Assembly (NCBI GenBank): GCA_937874815.1
Contig: CALNBW010000039.1
Coordinates: 1-9,558 of the forward strand
Reading direction: 5' to 3'
DNA length: 9,558 bases
Source: an uncultured Bacillota bacterium
GTDB taxonomy: Bacteria; Bacillota; UBA994; UBA5500
Position numbers and translations under genes: made by a program. Positions 1 through 5,733 of this stretch are shown piece by piece; position 1 is the stretch's first letter; every line of letters begins with the position of its first letter. Under the pieces are notes generated by a model. It had not been told where the DNA came from. It did not search any database and was given only the letters and a program-made list of their open reading frames with translations.

Positions 1-194
1 TGCACTTAGAGGAAAAGCAGATACCGGCGGGTTTTGCTTATGAGCAAATTCAAGGGCTATCGCTGGAGGCGCGGGAGAAGCTGGCCAAACATCGGCCCCA
101 GTCCGTGGGCCAAGCCAGCCGTATTTTGGGGGTTACCCCGGCCGATATCAGTGTGCTTTTGGTGGCTTTGGCAGCGAACCGGCAGAGGGGGTAG
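1..194 (+). CDS. mnmG: MnmG (GidA) tRNA modification enzyme, C-terminal end only
   Basis: This is the last 63 codons of a gene that enters from the left edge; the first full codon is at position 3 and the TAG stop ends at 194. The peptide contains IPAGFAYEQIQGLSLEAREK followed by a segment with RPQSVGQASRILGVTPADI, which is the conserved C-terminal helical domain of MnmG. That domain contacts MnmE and the tRNA. MnmG is an FAD enzyme that works with MnmE to place a carboxymethylaminomethyl group on U34 of certain tRNAs. The rsmG start follows 2 bp after the stop, and the rsmG ribosome site lies inside the last mnmG codons, so the two are very probably co-transcribed. The FAD-binding part is outside the window. 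Recognition rests on the peptide and on the mnmG-rsmG-noc order. Confidence 0.93.
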   Translation, partial: HLEEKQIPAGFAYEQIQGLSLEAREKLAKHRPQSVGQASRILGVTPADISVLLVALAANRQRG

Positions 195-196
195 CT

Positions 197-919
197 TTGA
201 TAGTGTTAAATGAATGGCTGCGTCGGCAGGCAGCGGAACTGCAGGTGGTGCTTACTGGTAGGGCTTTGCTGCAGTTAGAACGCTACGCGACGCTGCTGCA
301 GGAATGGAATCAGTCCCTCAACCTAACTACCATCAGCGAGGCCCCGGAAATTTATGAATTGCATTTCCTGGACTCACTATCAGTGGCCCTAGCGGTAGAC
401 ATGACGCAGGCGCACAATTTAATCGATGTGGGCACAGGGGCCGGTTTCCCTGGTCTAGTTCTCGCCATTGCTTTTCCTGCCACCCGGGTTACTCTGGTGG
501 AGTCAGTCAACAAGAAGGCCTGGTTTTTACAGGCAGTTGTTGCCGAGCTGGACTTAGCTGACCAGGTGCAAGTGGTCTGCGAGCGGGCTGAAATAATCGG
601 GCAACAAGTAGCCTACCGGCAACAGTTTGATTTGGCTGTGGCGCGGGCGGTAGCGCGCTTGGCGGTGCTGGCGGAATATTGTCTACCCCTGGTGCGAGTT
701 GGAGGATGTTTTGTAGCCCAGAAGGGGCCTGAAATTGAAGCAGAGCTAGCTGAAGCAAGTCGTTGCTTCGCTCTGCTAGGGGGGGCAGCTGTGCACGTAG
801 ATAATTGGTTGCTACCGTCCGGCGCTGGGCGCACCATAGTACGAGTCAACAAAAGGGATAACTCCCCAGACCAGTTTCCGCGCCGGCCCGGGATGCCTAG
901 TAAGCGGCCTTTACTTTAA
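197..919 (+). CDS. rsmG: 16S rRNA (guanine-527-N7)-methyltransferase RsmG (GidB)
   Basis: The protein has 240 residues, the usual length for RsmG, a SAM-dependent enzyme that makes m7G527 in the 530 loop of 16S rRNA. Visible marks are NLTTI (42-46) and HFLDSL (56-61) in the N-terminal helical part, the SAM-binding loop LIDVGTGAGFPG (75-86), the acidic E102 after the second strand, VARAVARL (148-155), and a basic FPRRPGMPSKRPL tail typical of the family. The lysine usually found before HFLDSL is leucine here (ELHFLDSL), a small variation. The start is TTG at 197, with AGAGGGGG 6 bases upstream; GTG at 203 is a possible alternative. The gene follows mnmG by 2 bp. Loss of RsmG gives low-level streptomycin resistance in several bacteria (family knowledge). 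Confidence 0.95.
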   Translation: MIVLNEWLRRQAAELQVVLTGRALLQLERYATLLQEWNQSLNLTTISEAPEIYELHFLDSLSVALAVDMTQAHNLIDVGTGAGFPGLVLAIAFPATRVTLVESVNKKAWFLQAVVAELDLADQVQVVCERAEIIGQQVAYRQQFDLAVARAVARLAVLAEYCLPLVRVGGCFVAQKGPEIEAELAEASRCFALLGGAAVHVDNWLLPSGAGRTIVRVNKRDNSPDQFPRRPGMPSKRPLL

Positions 920-992
920 ATCGGGTTGGGCGCTAAATGGTGAAGGAAAGCAGCGCTTAAAGGCAGAATAAAGAGATAGGAAAAGAGGGGTG

Positions 993-1817
993 ATGGCATT
1001 GCGTTGGTTTGGTGGAAGCTCTGTGCCTGGCGACCAGATTATCAGCATTCCTTTGGAAGATATTCAAGTTAACCCTTATCAGCCGCGGCGCCAATTCGAT
1101 GAAGCCAAATTGCAGGAATTGGCTGATTCTATCCAACAGCTGGGAGTAATCCAGCCCATTATCGTGCGGCGCCTGGGGAGCGTGTTTGAGCTTATCGCCG
1201 GCGAGCGTCGTTGGCGTGCGGCGAAGCTGGCAAAACAGCAAACGATACCAGCTATTGTGAAGGAATATACGGATCGGGAAGTGGCGCAAGCGGCGCTGAT
1301 TGAAAATATACAGCGCGAAGACTTGAATCCTTTAGAAGAAGCAGCTGCCTATCAGCAACTGATTTCTGAGTTTGACATAAAACAAGAGGAACTAGCTTTG
1401 CGGTTAGGTAAGGGACAGTCCACTATTGCCAATAAAATTCGCTTGCTGGGCCTCGCCTCGCCTGTGAAGAACCTTTTGGCGGGCGGCCAGTTAAATGAGC
1501 GCCAGGCCCGCGCCTTACTCCGCGTCAAAGACGAAGTAGATCAATTGCAGTTGGCTGAAGTTGCAGTTGCTCAGAATTTTAACGTCAAACAAACGGAGGA
1601 GATTATCGAGCAGCATTTGGCGGGCGCTAGCGCGGCCGAGGTGGCAGCTACAGCGCGCAAGCCCATGCGCAAATTTGTGCCTAAAGACGTGCGCATTTTC
1701 TTGAACACGATCAGGGATGCCACTCGCTTGATGAAAGAGGCTGGCATCAAGGCCGACGTTCTAGAGCAAGAAGAAGGGGAATGGCTGACAGTTACTGTAC
1801 GTATTGCCAAACGTTAG
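993..1817 (+). CDS. noc: Nucleoid occlusion protein Noc (ParB paralogue)
   Basis: A 274-residue ParB/Spo0J-family protein, called Noc rather than ParB on three grounds. First, the short N-terminus MALRWFGG resembles the small amphipathic membrane-binding start of Noc. Second, the helix-turn-helix GKGQSTIANKIRLLGL has Gln and Lys where ParB has Arg and Thr, and NERQAR replaces AGHAR, matching Noc-type specificity residues. Third, the C-terminal VPKDVRIFLNTIRDATRLM segment resembles Bacillus Noc. NPYQPRRQF and GERRWRAAK are the CTP-binding motifs. Noc binds scattered NBS sites (ATTTCCCGGGAAAT in Bacillus), spreads as a CTP-dependent clamp, tethers DNA to the membrane and blocks FtsZ assembly over the chromosome. 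No NBS was seen in the window. ATG 993 is chosen; GTG 990 is equally open, and the GAGGGG sequence crowds both. Confidence 0.92.
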   Translation: MALRWFGGSSVPGDQIISIPLEDIQVNPYQPRRQFDEAKLQELADSIQQLGVIQPIIVRRLGSVFELIAGERRWRAAKLAKQQTIPAIVKEYTDREVAQAALIENIQREDLNPLEEAAAYQQLISEFDIKQEELALRLGKGQSTIANKIRLLGLASPVKNLLAGGQLNERQARALLRVKDEVDQLQLAEVAVAQNFNVKQTEEIIEQHLAGASAAEVAATARKPMRKFVPKDVRIFLNTIRDATRLMKEAGIKADVLEQEEGEWLTVTVRIAKR

Positions 1818-1851
1818 CATAGCCAAACTAGTTTACATAATGTATAATAAG

Positions 1852-1881
1852 AAGCACGGGCTGGTTAAGACGTGCTTTTTT
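1852..1881 (+). terminator. Rho-independent terminator after noc
   Basis: A perfect 7-bp stem, AAGCACG (1852-1858) with CGTGCTT (1871-1877), has a 12-nt loop and runs into six T residues (1876-1881). It lies 34 bp past the noc stop and before the ribosome site of the next gene. It should end the mnmG-rsmG-noc transcript. Confidence 0.85.
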
Positions 1882-1911
1882 GCATGCCAAAAAGAAAAGG
1901 AGGTGGGAGCA

Positions 1912-2739
1912 ATGCGTCGTCTGAAAAACGGGCAGCGACTGCTGTCGCTACTGCTAGTGCTATTGCTGGTTTGGCTAGTGCTGCCCTTCAGGCCGGCTTA
2001 TCGAGCTGTGCGCACTATCGGTCGGTATTTGCCGGTCCAAAAGACGGGCAGCGTGTTATACAGCGAAAACTTCATGCTGCTGTCTGATGGAGATCAGGAA
2101 GAAGCGCAAGCGGTGCTGCAACTGCTAGAGGCTGGCTTGGATGACCTGCAGGTCTGGTTGCCTGATCAGACCCCTAAGCCAATCGTGGTACGTTTGCATC
2201 AGTCGCAAGCGTCGCTGCAGCAAGCTCTAGGCAGTGGCGACTATGCGCCCACCTTGGGTGCCTATTATTGGGGCAAACTGGAGCTGCTGGCTCCGCTAGC
2301 CTGGCGTCCCGACCTAGGGCAGGCCGATGCCCTAGTCTATTACGCCTTGGAAGGGCCAGTGGTGCACGAACTGTCCCACTTGCTGTTGGATTACCAGGCG
2401 CTGGGGCGCTATCCGGTTTGGTTTAGCGAAGGCTTTGCCCAGTATTGGGAAGCGCGCTTGCGCGGCTATGTCTGGCAGGAGGGGGGCAATGCGTGGCGGG
2501 CAACGCCCCACAGTTTAGCAGATTTGACAGGCAGTTTTGCGGCTCTGCCGGAAGCGGTTGCTTACCAGGAAGCTTACTATTTGGTGCAGTTTCTTTATCA
2601 GGAGGTAGGTGATTCGGGCATGAACAACTTGCTGTCGGCCTTGGAACATGGCCAACAGTTTGAACCCGCATTACAAGCGGTTTATGGTAACAGCATGGCT
2701 GTACTAGAAAATGAGTGGAGGGCCTGGTTGGCTAAATAG
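1912..2739 (+). CDS. Membrane-anchored peptidase-MA-type zinc metallohydrolase
   Basis: A 275-residue protein. An N-terminal basic stretch and a Leu/Val-rich segment (about residues 9-25) form a signal anchor, so the rest probably lies outside the membrane. The catalytic motif HELSH (152-156) is followed 17 residues later by Glu173 in WFSEGFAQYWE, the HExxH...E arrangement of gluzincin peptidases seen in the peptidase MA superfamily. The preceding text (about 30-150) is the N-terminal part of that fold and includes a VVRLHQSQ strand. Its substrate is unknown. The start is ATG 1912, preceded by AAGGAGGTGGGAG; the frame stays open upstream through the noc terminator, but that stretch is not credible protein. 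It lies between noc and parA with a terminator on each side, so it is probably separately expressed. A link to cell-envelope or division work is only an inference from location. Confidence 0.8.
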   Translation: MRRLKNGQRLLSLLLVLLLVWLVLPFRPAYRAVRTIGRYLPVQKTGSVLYSENFMLLSDGDQEEAQAVLQLLEAGLDDLQVWLPDQTPKPIVVRLHQSQASLQQALGSGDYAPTLGAYYWGKLELLAPLAWRPDLGQADALVYYALEGPVVHELSHLLLDYQALGRYPVWFSEGFAQYWEARLRGYVWQEGGNAWRATPHSLADLTGSFAALPEAVAYQEAYYLVQFLYQEVGDSGMNNLLSALEHGQQFEPALQAVYGNSMAVLENEWRAWLAK

Positions 2740-2762
2740 CTGACCGGCCCTTTGTTGTTTTT
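2719..2762 (+). terminator. Rho-independent terminator overlapping the peptidase stop
   Basis: AGGGCC (2719-2724) pairs with GGCCCT (2746-2751). A further GGT/ACC pairing lies inside after a bulged T. The stem is followed by TTGTTGTTTTT (2752-2762). The 5' arm lies within the last peptidase codons and the stop codon sits in the loop. Confidence 0.7.
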
Positions 2763-2787
2763 ACGGTAGGTAAAGTATAGTTATATA
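2760..2787 (+). promoter_or_regulatory. Possible sigma-A type promoter for parA-parB
   Basis: TTTACG (2760-2765) and TATATA (2782-2787) are 16 bp apart, directly after the peptidase terminator and about 75 bp before the parA start. The match is moderate; position is the main support. Confidence 0.35.
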
Positions 2788-2864
2788 GCAGGGATAAAAG
2801 CAGGAGAGGGAGAAGTAACCTTAGACAGCTGTGGGAGTAAATAAGACGTTAGGAGTGAGGAGTG

Positions 2865-3626
2865 GTGGCGAAGGTTTTGGCCATTACCAATCAGAAGGGT
2901 GGAGTTGGCAAAACCACTACTTGCGTTAATCTTGGTGCGTGTCTGGCCCAAGCAGGGAAGAAGGTTTTGGTTGTTGATATTGATCCGCAAGGCAATACCA
3001 CTAGTGGCTTGGGTATTGCCCGGCGGCGCTTGCGCAAGTGTATTTATCATGTTCTGATTGACGGGGTGCCCGTGGAGGCGGTGATTCAGCCAACGGAAGT
3101 GCCTAATCTGGAAGTGGTGCCGGCAACTATCCAGCTGGCTGGCGCAGAAATTGAACTGGTCCCGGCTATTTCTCGAGAAACCAAGTTGAAGGATGCCTTG
3201 GCACCGATATTGCCTTTTTATGAATATATTTTGATAGACTGTCCCCCCTCTTTGGGCCTGATCACCCTCAATGCATTGACTGCGGCCCATGGGGTGCTCG
3301 TGCCTGTACAATGTGAGTATTATGCTCTGGAGGGGCTGGGACAACTGTTGAATACGGTGCAGCTGGTGCAGAGGCACCTGAATCCTGGTTTGGAAGTGTT
3401 CGGCGCTTTGCTGACTATGTTCGACTCACGCACAAATCTTTCCCAGCAGGTGGTGGAAGAGGTGCAAGGCTATTTCAAGGACAAGGTATTCGATACGATA
3501 ATTCCGCGCAATGTTAGACTGAGCGAGGCCCCTAGTTTTGGACAGCCCATTATTCTCTACGACCCTAAATCAAAAGGGGCCGAGGTCTATACCGAGTTGG
3601 CCCAGGAGGTGATTGCCCGTGACTAA
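2865..3626 (+). CDS. parA: Chromosome-partitioning ATPase ParA (Soj)
   Basis: A 253-residue ParA/Soj ATPase that is very close in text to Bacillus Soj throughout. The deviant Walker A motif KGGVGKTT (11-18) carries the signature lysine K11, needed for ATP-dependent dimers. The Walker A' motif is VVDIDPQGN (D38, D40) and Walker B is ILIDCPPSLG (D125). PATIQLAGAEIELVP, PVQCEYYALEGL and IIPRNVRLSEAPS (DNA-binding arginines) are classic Soj segments. ParA-ATP dimers bind DNA non-specifically; ParB at parS stimulates their ATPase, moving or organising origins, and in Bacillus Soj also regulates DnaA. GTG 2865 gives the family N-terminus MAKVLAITNQ; GTG 2862 would add one residue, and AGGAG at 2851-2855 suits either. 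The stop overlaps the parB start by 8 bp, so the two genes are translationally coupled. Confidence 0.96.
   Translation: MAKVLAITNQKGGVGKTTTCVNLGACLAQAGKKVLVVDIDPQGNTTSGLGIARRRLRKCIYHVLIDGVPVEAVIQPTEVPNLEVVPATIQLAGAEIELVPAISRETKLKDALAPILPFYEYILIDCPPSLGLITLNALTAAHGVLVPVQCEYYALEGLGQLLNTVQLVQRHLNPGLEVFGALLTMFDSRTNLSQQVVEEVQGYFKDKVFDTIIPRNVRLSEAPSFGQPIILYDPKSKGAEVYTELAQEVIARD
3169..3180. repeat. 12-bp perfect palindrome in parA, weakly parS/NBS-like
   Basis: TTTCTCGAGAAA is self-complementary and encodes part of the ISRET sequence of ParA. It shares the TTTC..CG..GAAA frame with both parS (TTTCACGTGAAA) and NBS (TTTCCCGGGAAA). The ISRE residues are conserved in Soj, so the protein sequence alone may explain it. 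Confidence 0.3.
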
Positions 3627-4470
3627 ATCCCGTTTAGGCAGGGGTTTGGAGGCTCTCATTCCTGTGGAGGCAGAGATGGAAGCAACTAAGGCGACGACCA
3701 GCGTGGCCTTGCGTCTGATCGATCCTAATCCTTATCAACCGCGGCGCCAGTTTGACGAGGAGCGGCTGCAAGAGCTGGCAGAATCAATTCAGTTGCACGG
3801 GGTGTTGCAGCCGGTAGTTCTGCGACAGAAGGGTAAGCGCTACCAGTTGGTGGCGGGAGAAAGGCGTTGTCGGGCGGCCCAATTGGCTGGTCTGATGGAA
3901 ATCCCCGCCTTGGTGAAGGAGCTAAACGATGGCGAAATGATGGAGCTGGCCATTGTCGAGAATCTGCAGCGGGAAGACCTAAATCCTTTGGATGAAGCCG
4001 CCGGATACGAGCAATTGATTAAGCGGCTAGGGATGACACAGGAAGAGGTAGCTAAGCGGGTGGGCCGCAGCCGGCCCCATGTAGCGAACACTTTACGGCT
4101 GCTGCAGTTGCCCCCGAGTTTACAGGAACTTGTTTCACGTGAAACAATTAGTGCCGGGCATGCCCGGGCCCTATTGGCGGTTCCTGACCCGGGGCTGCAG
4201 CAGCAGCTGGCCGATGCAGTAGTCAGCCAGGGGCTAAACGTGAGGCAAATCGAGGAGTTGGCCAAGCAAAGCCAGGCGAGAAAACAGGCAGATGTTTCAC
4301 GTGAAACAAAGCAGCAGCGCCCGGCAGAAGTGGTGGACCTGGAACAACGCTTGGCCACTAGTCTGGGCACGCAGGTTCGCCTGATCCCAGGGCGCAAGCA
4401 AGGCAAGATTGAAATTGTATACTATGATCAGGATGAACTGGAGCGTCTCCTAGAGGTGCTTCTGCAATAA
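3619..4470 (+). CDS. parB: Chromosome-partitioning CTPase ParB (Spo0J)
   Basis: A 283-residue ParB. The N-terminal SRLGRGLEALIP is the ParA-stimulating motif. NPYQPRRQF and GERRCRAAQ form the CTP-binding pocket; Cys in the second motif is uncommon, since Trp, Phe or Tyr is usual there. ENLQREDLNPLDEA precedes the helix-turn-helix GRSRPHVANTLRLLQLP, followed by AGHARALL and a C-terminal dimerisation segment ending ELERLLEVLL. The Arg/Thr/Gly set at the specificity positions is ParB type, unlike the neighbouring Noc. ParB loads at parS, closes into a CTP-dependent sliding clamp and recruits SMC and ParA to the origin. GTG 3619 is chosen because AGGAGG (3604-3609) is 9 bases upstream; TTG 3613 would leave only 3. 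Two parS sites lie inside this gene, each read as VSRET. Confidence 0.96.
   Translation: MTKSRLGRGLEALIPVEAEMEATKATTSVALRLIDPNPYQPRRQFDEERLQELAESIQLHGVLQPVVLRQKGKRYQLVAGERRCRAAQLAGLMEIPALVKELNDGEMMELAIVENLQREDLNPLDEAAGYEQLIKRLGMTQEEVAKRVGRSRPHVANTLRLLQLPPSLQELVSRETISAGHARALLAVPDPGLQQQLADAVVSQGLNVRQIEELAKQSQARKQADVSRETKQQRPAEVVDLEQRLATSLGTQVRLIPGRKQGKIEIVYYDQDELERLLEVLLQ
4131..4146. promoter_or_regulatory. parS site 1 (perfect consensus)
   Basis: TGTTTCACGTGAAACA is identical to the consensus 16-bp parS palindrome bound by ParB. It lies within the part of parB that encodes the DNA-binding domain, between the helix-turn-helix and AGHAR, and is read as VSRET. It serves as a loading site for ParB and, through it, for SMC condensin near the origin. 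Confidence 0.96.
4293..4308. promoter_or_regulatory. parS site 2 (perfect consensus)
   Basis: This is a second identical TGTTTCACGTGAAACA, 162 bp after the first and in the same reading frame (VSRET again). It lies in the linker before the C-terminal dimerisation domain. From memory, this is the same place in the gene where Bacillus subtilis spo0J carries its own parS, read there as VPRET. Confidence 0.96.
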
Positions 4471-4472
4471 CA

Positions 4473-4509
4473 GGACAGCGGGACGGAGTTTTCGCCTGCA
4501 AAAATAAGG
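4473..4509 (+). repeat. Left arm of a 37-bp inverted repeat bracketing the DUF554 gene
   Basis: The sequence begins GGACAGCGGGACGGAG and ends GCAAAAATAAGG. It is the reverse complement of 5604-5640 with one mismatch (C4479). It starts 2 bp after the parB stop. The GGGACGG core resembles dispersed REP-like repeats recalled from clostridial genomes; that resemblance is from memory and unchecked. No clear target-site duplication flanks the pair. Confidence 0.9.
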
Positions 4510-4520
4510 GATTTATTATA

Positions 4521-4544
4521 TAGGGGCGAATTGCATTCGCCCTA
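4521..4544. repeat. REP-like palindrome / stem-loop
   Basis: GGGCGAAT (4524-4531) pairs perfectly with ATTCGCCC (4535-4542) around a TGC loop. Flanking TA/TA pairs with one bulged G extend it to about 10 bp. Outside this, AATAAG (4503-4508) can pair with CTTATT (4550-4555). No T-run follows, so it is a poor intrinsic terminator, although it could still protect the parB mRNA 3' end. It looks like a dispersed palindromic repeat. Confidence 0.75.
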
Positions 4545-4655
4545 ACGGTCTTATTCTAAGTTTTGGGTAATGCCTTCAGACGATTTCCTGTTTACTGGAG
4601 CTAGGCGTAGCCCCAACTATCATAAAGATTTAATAGCAGCGGTAGGTGAATCCAA

Positions 4656-5324
4656 TTGCTCGGGACAATAGTAAATGCAGTAGCGATTTGTATAGGAACC
4701 CTAGTGGGCGCGATCATGGGCACGGGGATTCCTGATAAATATAAGGAAACAAGTGTAGCTTCTCTCGGCTTAGCCATTATCCTTATTGGGCTGAAGGGGG
4801 CTTGGGAGACGAACAATGCTCTTATTCTTATAGCTGCCCTGGTGCTGGGTGGCATTATAGGCGAGGCCTTGAGGATAGAGGACCGCCTGCATCTTTTTGG
4901 TGAAAAGGCGGAGCGTTATTTGGGCAAGGGCAGTAATGTTGGTGAGGCCTTTGTGACCGCAACTCTAGTTTTCTGCGTGGGGGCAATGGCGATCATGGGG
5001 GCACTCCAGAGTGGCCTTTCTGGTAATCATGAGACCTTATTCGCTAAGGCCTTACTCGACGGAATCTCCAGCATCTTCTTTGCTTCGACCCTGGGCGCTG
5101 GCGTAGCCTTATCGGCCCTTTCTGTCTTTGTCTACCAAGGGGCAATCACCTTGGGTGCTAAATGGCTATCGGTGCTGATCAGTGCTCCCATGATTAGCGA
5201 AATGAACGCGGTAGGCGGCATACTGGTTGTGGCCATCGGGCTGAATATCCTTGAGATCAAGAGAATACGCGTGGGCAATCTATTGCCAGCTATCCTAGTG
5301 GCCGCCCTGTTAGCGTATTTTTAA
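4656..5324 (+). CDS. DUF554 family membrane protein (YdfK-like)
   Basis: A 222-residue, almost wholly hydrophobic protein with about seven membrane segments (near 1-21, 33-48, 54-72, 98-117, 136-160, 185-199 and 206-222). The N-terminus MLGTIVNAVAICIGTLVG, the GIPDKYKET segment, the repeated GxxxG-type glycines, and VGAMAIMGALQSGLSG are characteristic of DUF554, a widespread family of unknown function described only as a possible transporter. The length is normal. The start is TTG 4656 with AGGTG (4644-4648) upstream; ATG is absent nearby. It stands alone, between two arms of an inverted repeat, and is followed by its own terminator. Its codons seem richer in ATA, CTT and ATT than those of the par genes, a by-eye impression that would fit separate ancestry. 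No functional claim is made. Confidence 0.85.
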   Translation: MLGTIVNAVAICIGTLVGAIMGTGIPDKYKETSVASLGLAIILIGLKGAWETNNALILIAALVLGGIIGEALRIEDRLHLFGEKAERYLGKGSNVGEAFVTATLVFCVGAMAIMGALQSGLSGNHETLFAKALLDGISSIFFASTLGAGVALSALSVFVYQGAITLGAKWLSVLISAPMISEMNAVGGILVVAIGLNILEIKRIRVGNLLPAILVAALLAYF

Positions 5325-5415
5325 GCAATCGGTAATGGAATCCCCGTGGCAGTTTGACAGCGCCAGAGAGCTATGTCATAGGACTAAAGGTATAAACATA
5401 GTTTGTAATGTGTGG

Positions 5416-5446
5416 AAGGTGATTCACGTCAGTGGGTCACCTTTTT
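5416..5446 (+). terminator. Rho-independent terminator downstream of the DUF554 gene
   Basis: AAGGTGA (5416-5422) pairs perfectly with TCACCTT (5437-5443), with a 14-nt loop and a run of five T (5442-5446). It lies 92 bp after the DUF554 stop and inside the inverted-repeat-bracketed segment. Confidence 0.82.
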
Positions 5447-5527
5447 CTGCCGCCAAAATATCCGTAACCAAGGGGTACCATTGAAGAAGGCCTCAGAATT
5501 CATGGTAAGATCCTTCTGTGTTGAACC

Positions 5528-5554
5528 CTTAGGAGCCTGCTCCTGTGCTCTAAG
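5528..5554. repeat. Imperfect stem-loop upstream of the dehydrogenase operon
   Basis: CTTAG-G-AGC (5528-5536) pairs with GCTCTAAG (5547-5554), giving 8 bp with one bulged G and a 10-nt loop. It is not followed by a T-run. Its role is unknown; it could be part of the decayed cassette end or of an mRNA leader. Confidence 0.35.
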
Positions 5555-5603
5555 CAAGTACCCGAGCCCTTTTTAGCAGCAACAACCCCCAACAAAGCTA
5601 ATT

Positions 5604-5640
5604 CCTTATTTTTGCAGGCGAAAACTCCGTCCCCCTGTCC
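5604..5640 (-). repeat. Right arm of the 37-bp inverted repeat
   Basis: Its reverse complement matches 4473-4509 at 36 of 37 positions. The outer edges of the two arms enclose 1168 bp containing the palindrome at 4521-4544, the DUF554 gene and its terminator. Past the arm, CCTAGTTATAAAA shows no obvious duplicate of the left flank. The arm ends 94 bp before the operon start, so an insertion here could have altered the operon's promoter. Confidence 0.9.
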
Positions 5641-5733
5641 CCTAGTTATAAAAGGCGCGCAAGAAGCAGGAATTTAGCCTGAGAAGCAGAACCTTATCAG
5701 TATCTATCAATTAGCTGGAAGGAGGAAAACAGC

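Larger units (their letters stand above)
5325..5733. other. 409-bp intergenic region between DUF554 and the dehydrogenase operon
   Basis: No protein gene was found. In order it holds the DUF554 terminator (5416-5446), two imperfect hairpins (AGAAGG/CCTTCT at 5485-5517 and one at 5528-5554), the right arm of the inverted repeat (5604-5640), a TTATAAAA stretch (5646-5653) and the operon ribosome site AAGGAGG (5719-5725). No riboswitch, T-box or sigma-54 motif was recognised, and no convincing -35/-10 pair could be assigned for the operon. Confidence 0.6.

Noticed and set aside
1843..1848. TATAAT as a -10 box for the peptidase gene
   Set aside because: There is no usable -35 at 16-18 bp, and the predicted start would lie inside the noc terminator stem.
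1804..1911. Upstream extension of the peptidase frame to 1804
   Set aside because: It would translate through the noc stop region and a clear terminator. The ATG at 1912 has a near-perfect AAGGAGGTG site and begins a proper signal anchor.
2781..3377. 198-codon open frame on the - strand opposite parA
   Set aside because: It is a shadow of the strongly conserved parA sequence, rich in His/Gln/Asn from complementary codons, with no recognisable domain.
3840..4406. 188-codon open frame on the - strand opposite parB
   Set aside because: It mirrors parB codons. It even contains VSRET twice, but only because parS is palindromic; there is no ribosome site or family resemblance.
5354..5382. TTGACA as a -35 element downstream of DUF554
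   Set aside because: The -10 position holds CATAGG or ATAGGA, and any transcript would soon meet the terminator at 5416. A small RNA is not excluded but is unsupported.
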